A stretch of DNA of 64,000 nucleotides from assembly GCF_002209355.2 (NCBI RefSeq), contig NZ_CP106855.1, positions 3,038,001-3,102,000 on the forward strand, written 5' to 3'. Positions 37,815-45,740 of the stretch are shown here, one piece after another. A program made the position numbers and the translations under genes. The stretch's first letter is position 1. Every line of letters begins with the position of its first letter. This DNA comes from Bdellovibrio sp. SKB1291214 (GTDB taxonomy: Bacteria; Bdellovibrionota; Bdellovibrionia; Bdellovibrionales; Bdellovibrionaceae). A model generated the notes under the pieces. The model ran no database searches. It was not told where the DNA came from and saw nothing but the letters and a program-made list of their open reading frames with translations.

Positions 37815-38569
37815 TCGAGATCTCCTCTAAAACCAATGATCACTTCCGTCGCTGGATCGAACTTGCTTCCTCGCGGGGGATCAAAAAGCACGGTGAATTC
37901 ATTTTGATGGGCGAAAAGCTTATTCAAGAGTTCTTGGAAAATCCCAACTACAAAATCAAGGGCGAGATTGTTCACGAGGATTTGAAATCCCTGACCTTGA
38001 CTCACCCCGTATCAAAGAACCAACGCATTCCTATCTATAAACTTCCTAAAGCGATGTTTAACGAAGTGGACGTTGTGGGTACTCACTACAACCTTTTAGT
38101 GCTAGAACCGAAACCGATTGAAACGTTGGACTCCACTGCCAAAGCAGTGGGTTTAGAAGTGATTGCTCCGCTAGGAGATCCCTCCAATCTGGGGGCTTTG
38201 GTTCGCTCTGCCTTGGCTTTTAAAGTCAGCAAAATAATTCTGACAGAGGAAAGCTCATCCCCTTATCATCCCAAGGCCATCAAAGCTTCTGCCGGCGCCT
38301 TGCTCAAGTTACCATTGCTGAAAACGGGAAAGTTTTTAGATTTTATTCAGACCAACAATGATGTCTATGCCTTGGATATGAAGGGCGAAAATGTCGCAAA
38401 GTTTAACTGGCCAAAAAATCTTCGTCTTGTGATCGGCGAAGAAGGCCCTGGTTTTAGCGGCATCAAAGGTCTAAACCGTCTTTCCGTTCCGACGGATGGA
38501 GTTGAATCTTTGAATGCCACTGTGGCAGCGTCTATTGCGTTATTTAGTTACGCACAAAAGCACTCATAA
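37811..38569 (+). CDS. SpoU/TrmH-family RNA 2'-O-methyltransferase
   Basis: 252 aa. The N-terminal substrate-binding part (SRGIKKHGEFILMGEKLIQEFL) is followed by a SPOUT domain with the three knot motifs: PLGDPSNLGALVRSALAFKV, LVIGEEGPGFSGI and LSVPTDGVESLNATVAASIALF. It transfers methyl from SAM to ribose in rRNA or tRNA; the exact target (RlmB-like or TrmH-like) cannot be read. It starts in the stop of rsmG and converges on the phosphoesterase with a 6-base overlap. Confidence 0.9.
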   Translation: MIEISSKTNDHFRRWIELASSRGIKKHGEFILMGEKLIQEFLENPNYKIKGEIVHEDLKSLTLTHPVSKNQRIPIYKLPKAMFNEVDVVGTHYNLLVLEPKPIETLDSTAKAVGLEVIAPLGDPSNLGALVRSALAFKVSKIILTEESSSPYHPKAIKASAGALLKLPLLKTGKFLDFIQTNNDVYALDMKGENVAKFNWPKNLRLVIGEEGPGFSGIKGLNRLSVPTDGVESLNATVAASIALFSYAQKHS

Positions 38570-39361
38570 TCTGGCTTCGCCATCAGAATAAAACTGAATG
38601 ACTTTGGCAGCTTGGTCTTCACGGGCGATAAATCCATTATCGCCCAAAAAATAAGTTTCAACTTTGACTTTATTTTCAGAAACTTCCAACACGTGAAAAT
38701 TATTAACTTCACCACGCAGGCGATTCGACGTCGCACTGCCCGCTGAAATATGCAAGACTTCCTGAGGGGTTCCTGGATTCACAAGCTCTATCCAATTCAA
38801 ATGCGAGTGACCACTTAAGATCACGTGAGGTCGCAGATCTAACATTCTTTGGATTAAAGCTTTCGGACGAATCTGTGACATTAATTCTGGAACGAAAATG
38901 GGATGGTGACAGGCAATAATTCGCAAAGCCTTGGGATTTGCCTGCTTAAAAAAGCTCTCGGCTCGCAAAATATCTTTCTCTAAGATTCTTCCCTCAACGG
39001 TGCGTATGGCGCTGGCGGTTCGAAACCCAATCGCTGCAATTTCTGAATCTTGAAAGCTGTCTTTAGTAACTTTTCTTATAAATTTGTTATAATTCGCTAA
39101 GGGCTGTACAAGCCTGGCCACAAAATTATACAAAGGGATATCGTGATTACCAGGAATGGTAAGGACTGGTACGGGCATTTTTTTTACAAATTCCTGTGCT
39201 TCTTTATACTGACCTCGTCGAGCACGTTGTGTCCAGTCACCCGTCATGATGATGAGGTCAAGTTTCAAGGAGTCATTTTGAAGAAACTGTTCCAGGGATT
39301 TAATCGCAGGCGGATTGATCCTGCCAAAGTGTAGATCTGAAATGTGTAAAACTCTCTTCAT
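38564..39361 (-). CDS. Calcineurin-like metallophosphoesterase
   Basis: 265 aa. Metal-binding motifs in order: HISDLHFGR (DxH), IIMTGDWT (GD), TIPGNHDIP (GNHD), IACHHP and LSGHSHLNW (GHxH). The closest types are CpdA-like and Icc-like phosphodiesterases, but the substrate is not apparent. No ribosome binding site; TTGACG (39396) and CATAAC (39373) with 17-base spacing place the start site at the ATG, so it is probably leaderless. Only nine bases separate its start from the divergent lipid kinase. Confidence 0.9.
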   Translation of the reverse strand: MKRVLHISDLHFGRINPPAIKSLEQFLQNDSLKLDLIIMTGDWTQRARRGQYKEAQEFVKKMPVPVLTIPGNHDIPLYNFVARLVQPLANYNKFIRKVTKDSFQDSEIAAIGFRTASAIRTVEGRILEKDILRAESFFKQANPKALRIIACHHPIFVPELMSQIRPKALIQRMLDLRPHVILSGHSHLNWIELVNPGTPQEVLHISAGSATSNRLRGEVNNFHVLEVSENKVKVETYFLGDNGFIAREDQAAKVIQFYSDGEARL

Positions 39362-39367
39362 TCTATT

Positions 39368-39396
39368 GTTATGAAAAATATCTTAGTATTCGTCAA
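39368..39396 (-). promoter_or_regulatory. Candidate leaderless promoter of the phosphoesterase
   Basis: TTGACG and CATAAC, 17 bases apart, on the minus strand; six bases then separate the -10 box from ATG. The promoter lies within the start of the divergent lipid kinase gene. Confidence 0.5.
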
Positions 39397-40240
39397 CCCT
39401 CGTGCGCGCCAGGGTAATCAGCTAGAGTCCGACATTAAGAATTGGTTGAAAGACCAAGGTTTTACTGTGTTAAATGCCAACTTCGATCCCAACAAAGATA
39501 AGTTGTTGGATACCATCGAAAAGTATCATCGTGAAAAGCCCATCGTCTTAATTGGTGGTGGCGATGGTTCCGTGAATGAAGCTTTACCGGCTTTGGTAAA
39601 ACACCAACTACCACTCCTAGTAATTCCACTGGGAACTGCCAACAATCTGGCTCGCTCTCTGGAAATTCCGACTGACTTCAAAAAATCGTTGGAGCTTCTA
39701 AATCAAGGTAGCATTAAACGAATTGACGTGGGTCTTGCAAATGGCGTTCATTTTGTAAATGTCATCGGAATTGGATTAAGCACTCAGGTGAATCGTTTGG
39801 TCCGCTCTGAACTCAAGCGCTGGCTCGGTGTGTTTGCCTTTGTCCTAACTGCTTTAAAAGTCGTATGGCGAATGAACCCGATTCGAGTCCGTATTGAATG
39901 TGACGGCAAAAGCCACGTCGCCTACAGCTGGCAAATTTCAGTATGCAATGGTCGAAACTATGGCAATGGTTTGGTTATTCACGAAGACGCGACCCTCGTC
40001 GATCAAACCCTTCATGCCCTTAGCACTGAAGTCGAAAAATGGTGGCAGGGATTTATGCTGATTCCCTCTCTTTTGACCGGCAGATTCCGCAAACACCATC
40101 CTGTGACTGTTTTAAGTGGAAAGTCGATTTCTATTCACACTCCACGCCCCATGCAAGTCGACGTCGACGGTGACATTAAAGCTAAAACGCCCTTAAAATT
40201 AGAGGTCTTACCTGAGGCGTTATCAATCTTTGCACCCTAA
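39371..40240 (+). CDS. Diacylglycerol kinase-family lipid kinase
   Basis: 289 aa. Begins with NILVFVNPRARQG, then LIGGGDGSVNEALPAL (nucleotide-binding GGDG), IPLGTANNLARSL (GTxN) and DVGLANGVHFVNVIGIGLS; these are the hallmarks of the DagK/YegS family, which phosphorylates diacylglycerol or related lipids. The C-terminal half has the second beta-sandwich with the VDVDGDI motif. No ribosome binding site at the ATG, which is nine bases from the divergent gene, so the transcript may also be leaderless. Confidence 0.92.
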   Translation: MKNILVFVNPRARQGNQLESDIKNWLKDQGFTVLNANFDPNKDKLLDTIEKYHREKPIVLIGGGDGSVNEALPALVKHQLPLLVIPLGTANNLARSLEIPTDFKKSLELLNQGSIKRIDVGLANGVHFVNVIGIGLSTQVNRLVRSELKRWLGVFAFVLTALKVVWRMNPIRVRIECDGKSHVAYSWQISVCNGRNYGNGLVIHEDATLVDQTLHALSTEVEKWWQGFMLIPSLLTGRFRKHHPVTVLSGKSISIHTPRPMQVDVDGDIKAKTPLKLEVLPEALSIFAP

Positions 40241-40346
40241 TCAAATTCTTTCACAAGAGCCGGTAATTTAACGCAATTTGTTGCCTTTACCGGCCTCGCC
40301 GCTGTATATCGGATCTCACCAAACTTAGAGATCACAGGGTAAAATC

Positions 40347-42299
40347 GTGCTTAAAACCGGATATAGAAAAGACATAGATGGATTGCGGGCCATCGCTGTT
40401 TTAAGCGTCGTGATTTTTCATATTTATCACAGTCTGTTGCCAGGGGGATTCTTAGGGGTCGACGTCTTTTTTGTGATCTCAGGTTTTCTGATCACTTCCA
40501 CAATCTATAAAGAAATCGATCGTGGCGAGTTTTCCTTTGCAACATTTTACGTAAGACGAATCAAAAGAATTTTGCCCGCATTCTATGTACTTTGTGCGGC
40601 CGTTATTATTGCGGGCTACCTGTTTTTCATCCCTGGTGATTTTGTCGCTCTGTTAGAGTCCGTGAAAGCGTGCTTCTTATTCGTAGCGAACTTTTTCTTT
40701 GCGTCTCGTTATGACTATTTCGCTTCGAATATTAACGAGATTCCACTGCTGCATGCTTGGTCCCTGGCCGTCGAGGAACAGTTTTATTTTATCTGGCCAG
40801 TTGTTTTGATTTTACTAAAACCCATCAAAATTAAATCCAAAGCATCCACATGCTTTATGATCTTATTGCTGTTGGCATCTTTTATTTTCGCTGAGTTCTG
40901 TGTTCGCATGGAAATCTGGGAAAAGGCCGCTTACTATTTGCTGCCAACGCGCGCCGGGGAACTTTTAGTCGGTGCTCTGCTCGCCATCTATTGGGAGCAG
41001 ATCGTTGAAAAAGTGGACGCCTATGCGGGCCAACTTGCAACCCTCGGAATCGTGGTTTTATTCGCCTGCTTTTTCTTGATTGACGAATTGATGCCATTCC
41101 CTGGCTTCAACGCTTTGTGGCCTTGTTTGGCAACGGCTTGTATTTTGATCGGCGCTCGTAAGTCTGATACGTGGGTTTATAAGTGGCTCACATCTGCTCC
41201 GATGGTTTACGTAGGTTTGATTTCTTATTCTTTGTATTTATGGCACTGGCCGGTTCTAGCGGTGGGTCGATATCTGTTCTTTTCGGAGCCCATCAGCATT
41301 TTGCAAGCTGCGTTCTCGATCGCGATGATGTGGCTCTTAGCGCATCTTTCTTGGAAATACATAGAAACTCCCACTCGACACGTGAAATGGAATTTTGCCA
41401 AAGTCTCCACAGCATTTTGGATTATTCCTACAGCCTTGGCGCTGTCAATTTGGTTTGTTGTGACAGAGACGGAGGGCCTGCCTCACCGTTATGGGGAACG
41501 CGCCTCTTTCATCGAGCAGGATACCACTTTCCTAAGCCCTGGGTACTGCCATGAAAATGCAGAGGGCGACTGCTTAATTGGAAGTGGCGATGATCCAGCA
41601 AAAGTTCTTTTGTGGGGCGACTCGAATGCGGGTCACTATATGCCTTTCTGGGATAAGCTCGCTGAAAAACTGGGGATCGTGATTTTCGCTCAAAGTGCCG
41701 ACCTATGCACACCTGTTCTGGACGTGAATGGGTTTAAACCCTCCGAGGAAAAACATTTTAGTCCTCACTGCGAAGGGCTTATCAAAGATATCACGGAAAC
41801 AGTTGGCGACTATCAAGTCGTAATCATGGCGGGAGCTTGGAGTGAACGCTTAAAGGGACTAAAAGCGGATCGTGACCTATTTTTAAAACAGTTCGAAGCG
41901 ACTTTAAAATTTCTGAGTGAGAATAATAAAAAGGTCATCGTCATGGAGCAGATCCCAATTTACTCCCATCAAGCCTATTACCAATTTATGCGCATGAACT
42001 ATGACTTTGGCGAATCCAGTAGTTTAGTTGGAACATTTAAAAACAAATTCCTCGAATCAAAAGCAGCGAAAATTCAAAAATACAATGCTGTGATCGAAAA
42101 GATCTCTAAGAACTATAAACACGTGCATTTCTATCGTCCGATTTCACAATCGAAGAAACTGAAAGATCAGATGCCATTTTATCAAGGGCATCTGATGTAT
42201 AAGGATGGAACTCATTTAAACGAATTCGGCAGCAAACACTTGGGCGAGATCTCTTTTGAGACTTTGCCCAAGGAGATCAAGGCGTCTTTTAAGTTTTAA
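40347..42299 (+). CDS. OatA-like acyltransferase 3 / SGNH fusion
   Basis: 650 aa. The N-terminal part (~1-370) is acyltransferase 3 with ten or so membrane helices: YRKDIDGLRAIAVLSVVIFH (catalytic His at the end), GGFLGVDVFFVISGFLIT, RRIKRILPAF and HAWSLAVEEQFYFIWP. The periplasmic C-terminal part is an SGNH domain: LLWGDSNAGHYMPF (nucleophile Ser), a middle Asn/Gly and DGTHLNEFGSKHL (Asp-His). It O-acetylates cell-surface glycan such as LPS O-antigen or peptidoglycan. GTG start is supported by AGGG seven bases upstream. It converges on the Cys-rich gene with overlapping stops. Confidence 0.92.
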   Translation: MLKTGYRKDIDGLRAIAVLSVVIFHIYHSLLPGGFLGVDVFFVISGFLITSTIYKEIDRGEFSFATFYVRRIKRILPAFYVLCAAVIIAGYLFFIPGDFVALLESVKACFLFVANFFFASRYDYFASNINEIPLLHAWSLAVEEQFYFIWPVVLILLKPIKIKSKASTCFMILLLLASFIFAEFCVRMEIWEKAAYYLLPTRAGELLVGALLAIYWEQIVEKVDAYAGQLATLGIVVLFACFFLIDELMPFPGFNALWPCLATACILIGARKSDTWVYKWLTSAPMVYVGLISYSLYLWHWPVLAVGRYLFFSEPISILQAAFSIAMMWLLAHLSWKYIETPTRHVKWNFAKVSTAFWIIPTALALSIWFVVTETEGLPHRYGERASFIEQDTTFLSPGYCHENAEGDCLIGSGDDPAKVLLWGDSNAGHYMPFWDKLAEKLGIVIFAQSADLCTPVLDVNGFKPSEEKHFSPHCEGLIKDITETVGDYQVVIMAGAWSERLKGLKADRDLFLKQFEATLKFLSENNKKVIVMEQIPIYSHQAYYQFMRMNYDFGESSSLVGTFKNKFLESKAAKIQKYNAVIEKISKNYKHVHFYRPISQSKKLKDQMPFYQGHLMYKDGTHLNEFGSKHLGEISFETLPKEIKASFKF

Positions 42300-42667
42300 C
42301 CACGCCCTGGGTTGCTTCCGTGGCGACCGCCGCCAGAGCCCGGGTTCCCGCAAGTTTTATCACCGTGAGGCCCCCATTTACATTCTTGCAAAATGTTACA
42401 AGCGTATCCACAGTGATAGAAACCTTTTCTCCAACCGCCCCAGCAGTATTTTCTAGAGTATGTATAGTGCGCAGGACACTTCTTACCTGTAGGACGGCAA
42501 GATGTAGGAGGATCCTCTTGATCTGCAATATCGGGCGTACACTTCACCGCTAAAGGCTTAATAACTACGGAACCGTCTGCAGCAAAATGCATCGTTCCTT
42601 CGAAAGCCTGTGCTGAAGATCCTAAAAATGCGAAAATAAGAATTAATGTCGACAAGAATTTCATCAT
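42296..42667 (-). CDS. Cys-rich secreted protein, one module
   Basis: 123 aa. A signal peptide (LSTLILIFAFLGSSAQA) is followed by FEGTMHFAADGSVVIKPLA, a short strand repeat, and one Cys-rich module: CRPTGKKC, RKYCWGGWRKGFYHCGYAC and CKWGPHGDKTCG, ending in a Gly/Ser/His/Arg tail. The same module occurs twice in each of the next two genes. With ~10 cysteines, it is probably a disulphide-rich exported protein. It overlaps the stop of the convergent acyltransferase gene. Confidence 0.72.
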   Translation of the reverse strand: MMKFLSTLILIFAFLGSSAQAFEGTMHFAADGSVVIKPLAVKCTPDIADQEDPPTSCRPTGKKCPAHYTYSRKYCWGGWRKGFYHCGYACNILQECKWGPHGDKTCGNPGSGGGRHGSNPGRG

Positions 42668-42810
42668 GACCCCTCTTTACTTTTTAAAGTGAACAGAGCA
42701 TAAAATGAATCCCACCCACCTTGTCACGGATGAACCATGTAATGCTGCGAGGAAAGTGTTCACCCACTGAATACAGGGAAACAGAACAAGGAACGACAAA
42801 GGAGTGAAAA

Positions 42811-42933
42811 ATGACGAATGAACAACCCCATGAAAATCAGGATGCACAAGGGCGTAAGACTCTGATCGTCCTCGGAGTCACGTTTATCATTCCGATTATC
42901 ATCACACTGATCGCCGTCACCGTAATGATGTAA
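42811..42933 (+). CDS. 40-residue single-pass membrane protein
   Basis: Too short for ordinary gene finding, but with AAGGAG six bases before ATG, a coding frame of 40 aa and a terminator right at its stop. The first 16 residues are hydrophilic (MTNEQPHENQDAQGRK), then a single membrane segment (TLIVLGVTFIIPIIITLIAV) reaches almost to the end. It lies between two minus-strand Cys-rich genes on the opposite strand. Many such small proteins modulate larger membrane complexes; nothing identifies a partner here. Confidence 0.65.
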   Translation: MTNEQPHENQDAQGRKTLIVLGVTFIIPIIITLIAVTVMM

Positions 42934-42970
42934 AAAAAAAGCCTGTCCATCACTGAACAGGCTTTTTTTT
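42933..42970. terminator. Bidirectional terminator
   Basis: Eight A, GCCTGT, ten-base loop, ACAGGC and eight T. It can end both the small membrane protein (plus) and the Cys-rich gene at 42990 (minus). Confidence 0.9.
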
Positions 42971-42989
42971 AACTCAAGATCTTTTGATC

Positions 42990-43577
42990 CTAGTTTTGAG
43001 TCGGCTGACGTGGCACTGAGCACACGATACCGCATTTGTACAAAGGCTTTTTCCAGCCACCAAAGCAGTACTTAGCCATGCGTTTGTAAGGAGCATAACA
43101 AGTGTTGCCGTCAGCTGGAGCACAAGTTTGACCTTCGTAAGCTTGGCTTGGATCTAGGTCTTCACAAGTTTTTTTAGCAGCTTGAATTTTGATATCGCCA
43201 TTAGCAGTCAATTGCATAACACCGGAGATGTTTGAGTTTGCTACGTAATGGTGACCTCTGTGACCACAAGTCCAGTCACCGCGTGGGTTCCAACCGCATT
43301 GCTCTTTAGGTTTACAAGATATCCCACATTTATAGAAGCCCTTCTTCAATCCACCCCAGCAAAGCTTCGCGAATTGGTCGTATCCAGCACCGCAAGTTTT
43401 ACCAGTTGGTTGGCAGTAGTTACCGTTTGGTACCGGAGTCACTGGGCATGTAGGTCTGCCTTTAAGTGCGTGAACTTCCGCGCCACCATCAAGTGTTGGT
43501 ACGAATGCACCTTCGAATGCCATCGCCGTAGAACCTGCGAAGCTCAATGCCAAAAGCATCATCATCATTTTTTTCAT
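42990..43577 (-). CDS. Cys-rich secreted protein, two modules
   Basis: 195 aa. A signal peptide (MKKMMMMLLALSFAGSTAMA) precedes two copies of the module seen in its neighbours. Each starts with a short strand repeat ending in Ala-x-Lys (FEGAFVPTLDGGAEVHALKG; MQLTANGDIKIQAAK), then CxP.G.TC, then the core K(L/Y)C(W/F)GG(L/W)KK.(F/L)YKCG..C. The first module ends with CGWNPRGDWTCG; the second is truncated after the core. Paralogous to the adjacent gene at 43604; probably a local duplication. Expected in the periplasm or outside the cell with disulphides. Confidence 0.75.
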   Translation of the reverse strand: MKKMMMMLLALSFAGSTAMAFEGAFVPTLDGGAEVHALKGRPTCPVTPVPNGNYCQPTGKTCGAGYDQFAKLCWGGLKKGFYKCGISCKPKEQCGWNPRGDWTCGHRGHHYVANSNISGVMQLTANGDIKIQAAKKTCEDLDPSQAYEGQTCAPADGNTCYAPYKRMAKYCFGGWKKPLYKCGIVCSVPRQPTQN

Positions 43578-43603
43578 CTTTATTCTCCCGTAAACAATGG
43601 CTC

Positions 43604-44251
43604 CTACATTAGGAGCCTTTCCTTTAAAACAAATTTGTTAATTCCGCCGCCGTTGCCGTCATCGTTAGCATTGCGTGGTTTCTCACAAACATATCCGCAA
43701 CGGTAAAGGCCTTTTTTGAAGCCACCCCAGCAGTATTTGTGCATACGTTTGTAACCTGCCGCACAGTTTGCACCATCAGCTGGACGGCACACTGTCCATT
43801 GCTCGTTGTCACCTGCAGAAAAACCTTGGTCTTCACAGATGTTTTTAGCAGCAAGAACTTGAACATCACCTGTCGCCGTAAGTTTCAATGCACCTGAAAT
43901 GGAGGAGAATGATTTTGTGCCATTGCCATCTTCAAAACGACGATCACAACGGTAGTCGCCTGTGTGATTCCAAGCGCATTGTTCAATTGGCTTACAAGTT
44001 ACGCCGCATTTATAGAAACCCTTTTTCAATCCACCCCAGCAAAGCTTCGCAAATTGATCATAGCCAACACCACAAGAAGAACCTTTCGGTGTGCAGTAGT
44101 TCCCGTTTCGAACTGGTTTATCTGGGCAGGCACCCTTTAGTGCGTGGATCTTTGCTCCACCATCAAGTGTTGGAACGAACGCGCCTTCGAACGCCACTGC
44201 TGTCGCGCCAAAGAAGCTCAAAGACAAAAGCATCATCATAAACTTTTTCAT
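43604..44251 (-). CDS. Cys-rich secreted protein, two modules (paralogue)
   Basis: 215 aa from ATG 44251 (GGGG upstream), where a signal peptide (MKKFMMMLLSLSFFGATAVA) starts; an earlier in-frame start would put ~33 residues before it. The same two-module layout as the gene at 42990, with cores KLCWGGLKKGFYKCGVTC and KYCWGGFKKGLYRCGYVC, and CAWNHTGDYRC after the first. It ends in a short basic/hydrophobic tail (GGGINKFVLKERLLM). The first modules of the two proteins are nearly identical (PTLDGGA.IHALKG), the second less so. No homologue recognised. Confidence 0.75.
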   Translation of the reverse strand: MKKFMMMLLSLSFFGATAVAFEGAFVPTLDGGAKIHALKGACPDKPVRNGNYCTPKGSSCGVGYDQFAKLCWGGLKKGFYKCGVTCKPIEQCAWNHTGDYRCDRRFEDGNGTKSFSSISGALKLTATGDVQVLAAKNICEDQGFSAGDNEQWTVCRPADGANCAAGYKRMHKYCWGGFKKGLYRCGYVCEKPRNANDDGNGGGINKFVLKERLLM

Positions 44252-44393
44252 CCGGATCCCCTGTGTTTTGTTTGACTTCAAATATGTTAATTGAATAGGT
44301 GCGCATCCTAATGAACACAACGGGAGATCGCAAGCGTTGTCGACTATCAAAATGCTATCGACGCACCTAATAATCGGATATCCTCATCAAACC

Positions 44394-45086
44394 ATGACAA
44401 TTCAAGCTGAGATTAAAAAACTGCAAAGCAAAAGTCGCTCTACCACCCTGCAAAAGTTCTTTAAAACGGGCCCCGGGGAATACGCAGAAGGCGATATCTT
44501 TTTAGGCCTCACCGTAGGCCAAAGCCGTGGGATCGCAAAGAAATTCAAGGATTTGACGTTAAAAGTTCTGGCGCCTTTAATGACTTCAAAAATTCACGAA
44601 GAGAGACTGATAGCCTTGGTTATCTTATGTGAGCGGTTTCCCAAGGCTCCAGAAACCGAAAAATCCAAGATCTTTAACTTTCTGATTAAATATCGCAAAG
44701 GAATCAACAACTGGGATCTGGTGGACACCGTAGCACCCGCAGTATTTGGACCGTATCTGTTTCAGCGGGATCGCCAGATCCTTTTCAAGTACGCCAAATC
44801 TGAAAAGTTATGGGAGAAGAGAATCGCCATCATGTCGACGTTTTATTTTCTGCGCCAACATGACTTCACCGACACTTTGAAGATCGCCACGCTCCTTATG
44901 CATGACGAGCATGATCTGATTCATAAAGCCGTGGGATGGATGTTGCGAGAAGTGGGCAAACGCGACATCAACATTGAAAAGAAATTTTTAAACAAATATG
45001 CGACACAGATGCCGCGCACGATGCTTCGTTATGCTATCGAGAAATTTCCCGAGACAGAACGCAAAGCTTACCTTGCTAAGAAATAG
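44394..45086 (+). CDS. AlkD-like DNA alkylation repair HEAT-repeat protein
   Basis: 230 aa from ATG 44394, all helical. GEYAEGDIFLGLTVGQSRGIAKKF, HEERLIALVIL, NNWDLVDTVAPAVFGPYL and WEKRIAIMSTFYFLR follow the AlkD family, in which HEAT-like repeats cup alkylated DNA and the Trp/Asp of the WDLVD motif act on 3-methyladenine or 7-methylguanine. Final segment HKAVGWMLREVGKRD is also typical. The ribosome binding site is poor and an upstream start at 44337 cannot be excluded. Confidence 0.85.
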   Translation: MTIQAEIKKLQSKSRSTTLQKFFKTGPGEYAEGDIFLGLTVGQSRGIAKKFKDLTLKVLAPLMTSKIHEERLIALVILCERFPKAPETEKSKIFNFLIKYRKGINNWDLVDTVAPAVFGPYLFQRDRQILFKYAKSEKLWEKRIAIMSTFYFLRQHDFTDTLKIATLLMHDEHDLIHKAVGWMLREVGKRDINIEKKFLNKYATQMPRTMLRYAIEKFPETERKAYLAKK

Positions 45087-45134
45087 ACAGCTTTTGGGGT
45101 TTGCAATTCAAAATCGAGCTGTTAGCATTCTTTC

Positions 45135-45740
45135 ATGGAGCTTTGTCTAAAAAATATCACCACGCCGTTTTTCAAAATCAAAGACCTGCAGATTTCCTCC
45201 GGCGAACGCGTGTTGATTAAAGGACAAAGTGGAACTGGTAAAACTACATTGCTCCATCTTTTAGCGGGACTCTACCCCCCTCATTCTGGAGAGGTTCTTT
45301 GGGCCGGCACTCCTATTTCCGGTTGCAACGAAAATGAAATCAGTCACCGTCGCAAAAATGCAATGGCTTTGGTGTTTCAGAATCTCAACCTACTACCCTA
45401 TCTGACGGCTCTGGAAAATTTGCAACTTGTCGGCTTGGATTCCCGTCTGTCTCAAGAAATGCTGAAGCTTGTAGGACTAGAAAATAAAGCACTGTTACGT
45501 ACACAAAGCTTAAGCCTGGGAGAACAACAACGAATCGCAGTGGCCCGAGTTTTAGGACAAAAGCCCTCTGTCATCTTGGCCGATGAACCCACTTCAAGTC
45601 TTGATGATCACAACTCAGAACAGATCATGAAACTTTTGATGGATCAACAAAGCAGCCCTTCCATCATTATGGTGAGCCACGACCACCGCGTAGAAAAATA
45701 CTTTACCCGTGTTTTAGATATGAAGGAGATTACTCAATGA
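45135..45740 (+). CDS. ABC transporter ATP-binding protein (LolD/MacB type)
   Basis: 201 aa, compact. Walker [11 protein letters not shown]-loop [19 protein letters not shown], signature [15 protein letters not shown], Walker [13 protein letters not shown] and switch His in VSHDH. The [10 protein letters not shown] after the Q-loop is typical of the LolD/MacB/FtsE group. It overlaps the permease gene by ATGA, so they form one exporter. No ribosome binding site: TTGCAA and TAGCAT lie before the ATG with six bases after the -10, suggesting a leaderless mRNA. Confidence 0.93.
   Translation: MELCLKNITTPFFKIKDLQISSGERVLIKGQSGTGKTTLLHLLAGLYPPHSGEVLWAGTPISGCNENEISHRRKNAMALVFQNLNLLPYLTALENLQLVGLDSRLSQEMLKLVGLENKALLRTQSLSLGEQQRIAVARVLGQKPSVILADEPTSSLDDHNSEQIMKLLMDQQSSPSIIMVSHDHRVEKYFTRVLDMKEITQ

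Noticed and set aside
42760-43035. 91-codon minus-strand frame between Cys-rich genes
   Set aside because: It runs antisense to the 40-residue membrane protein and through the bidirectional terminator.
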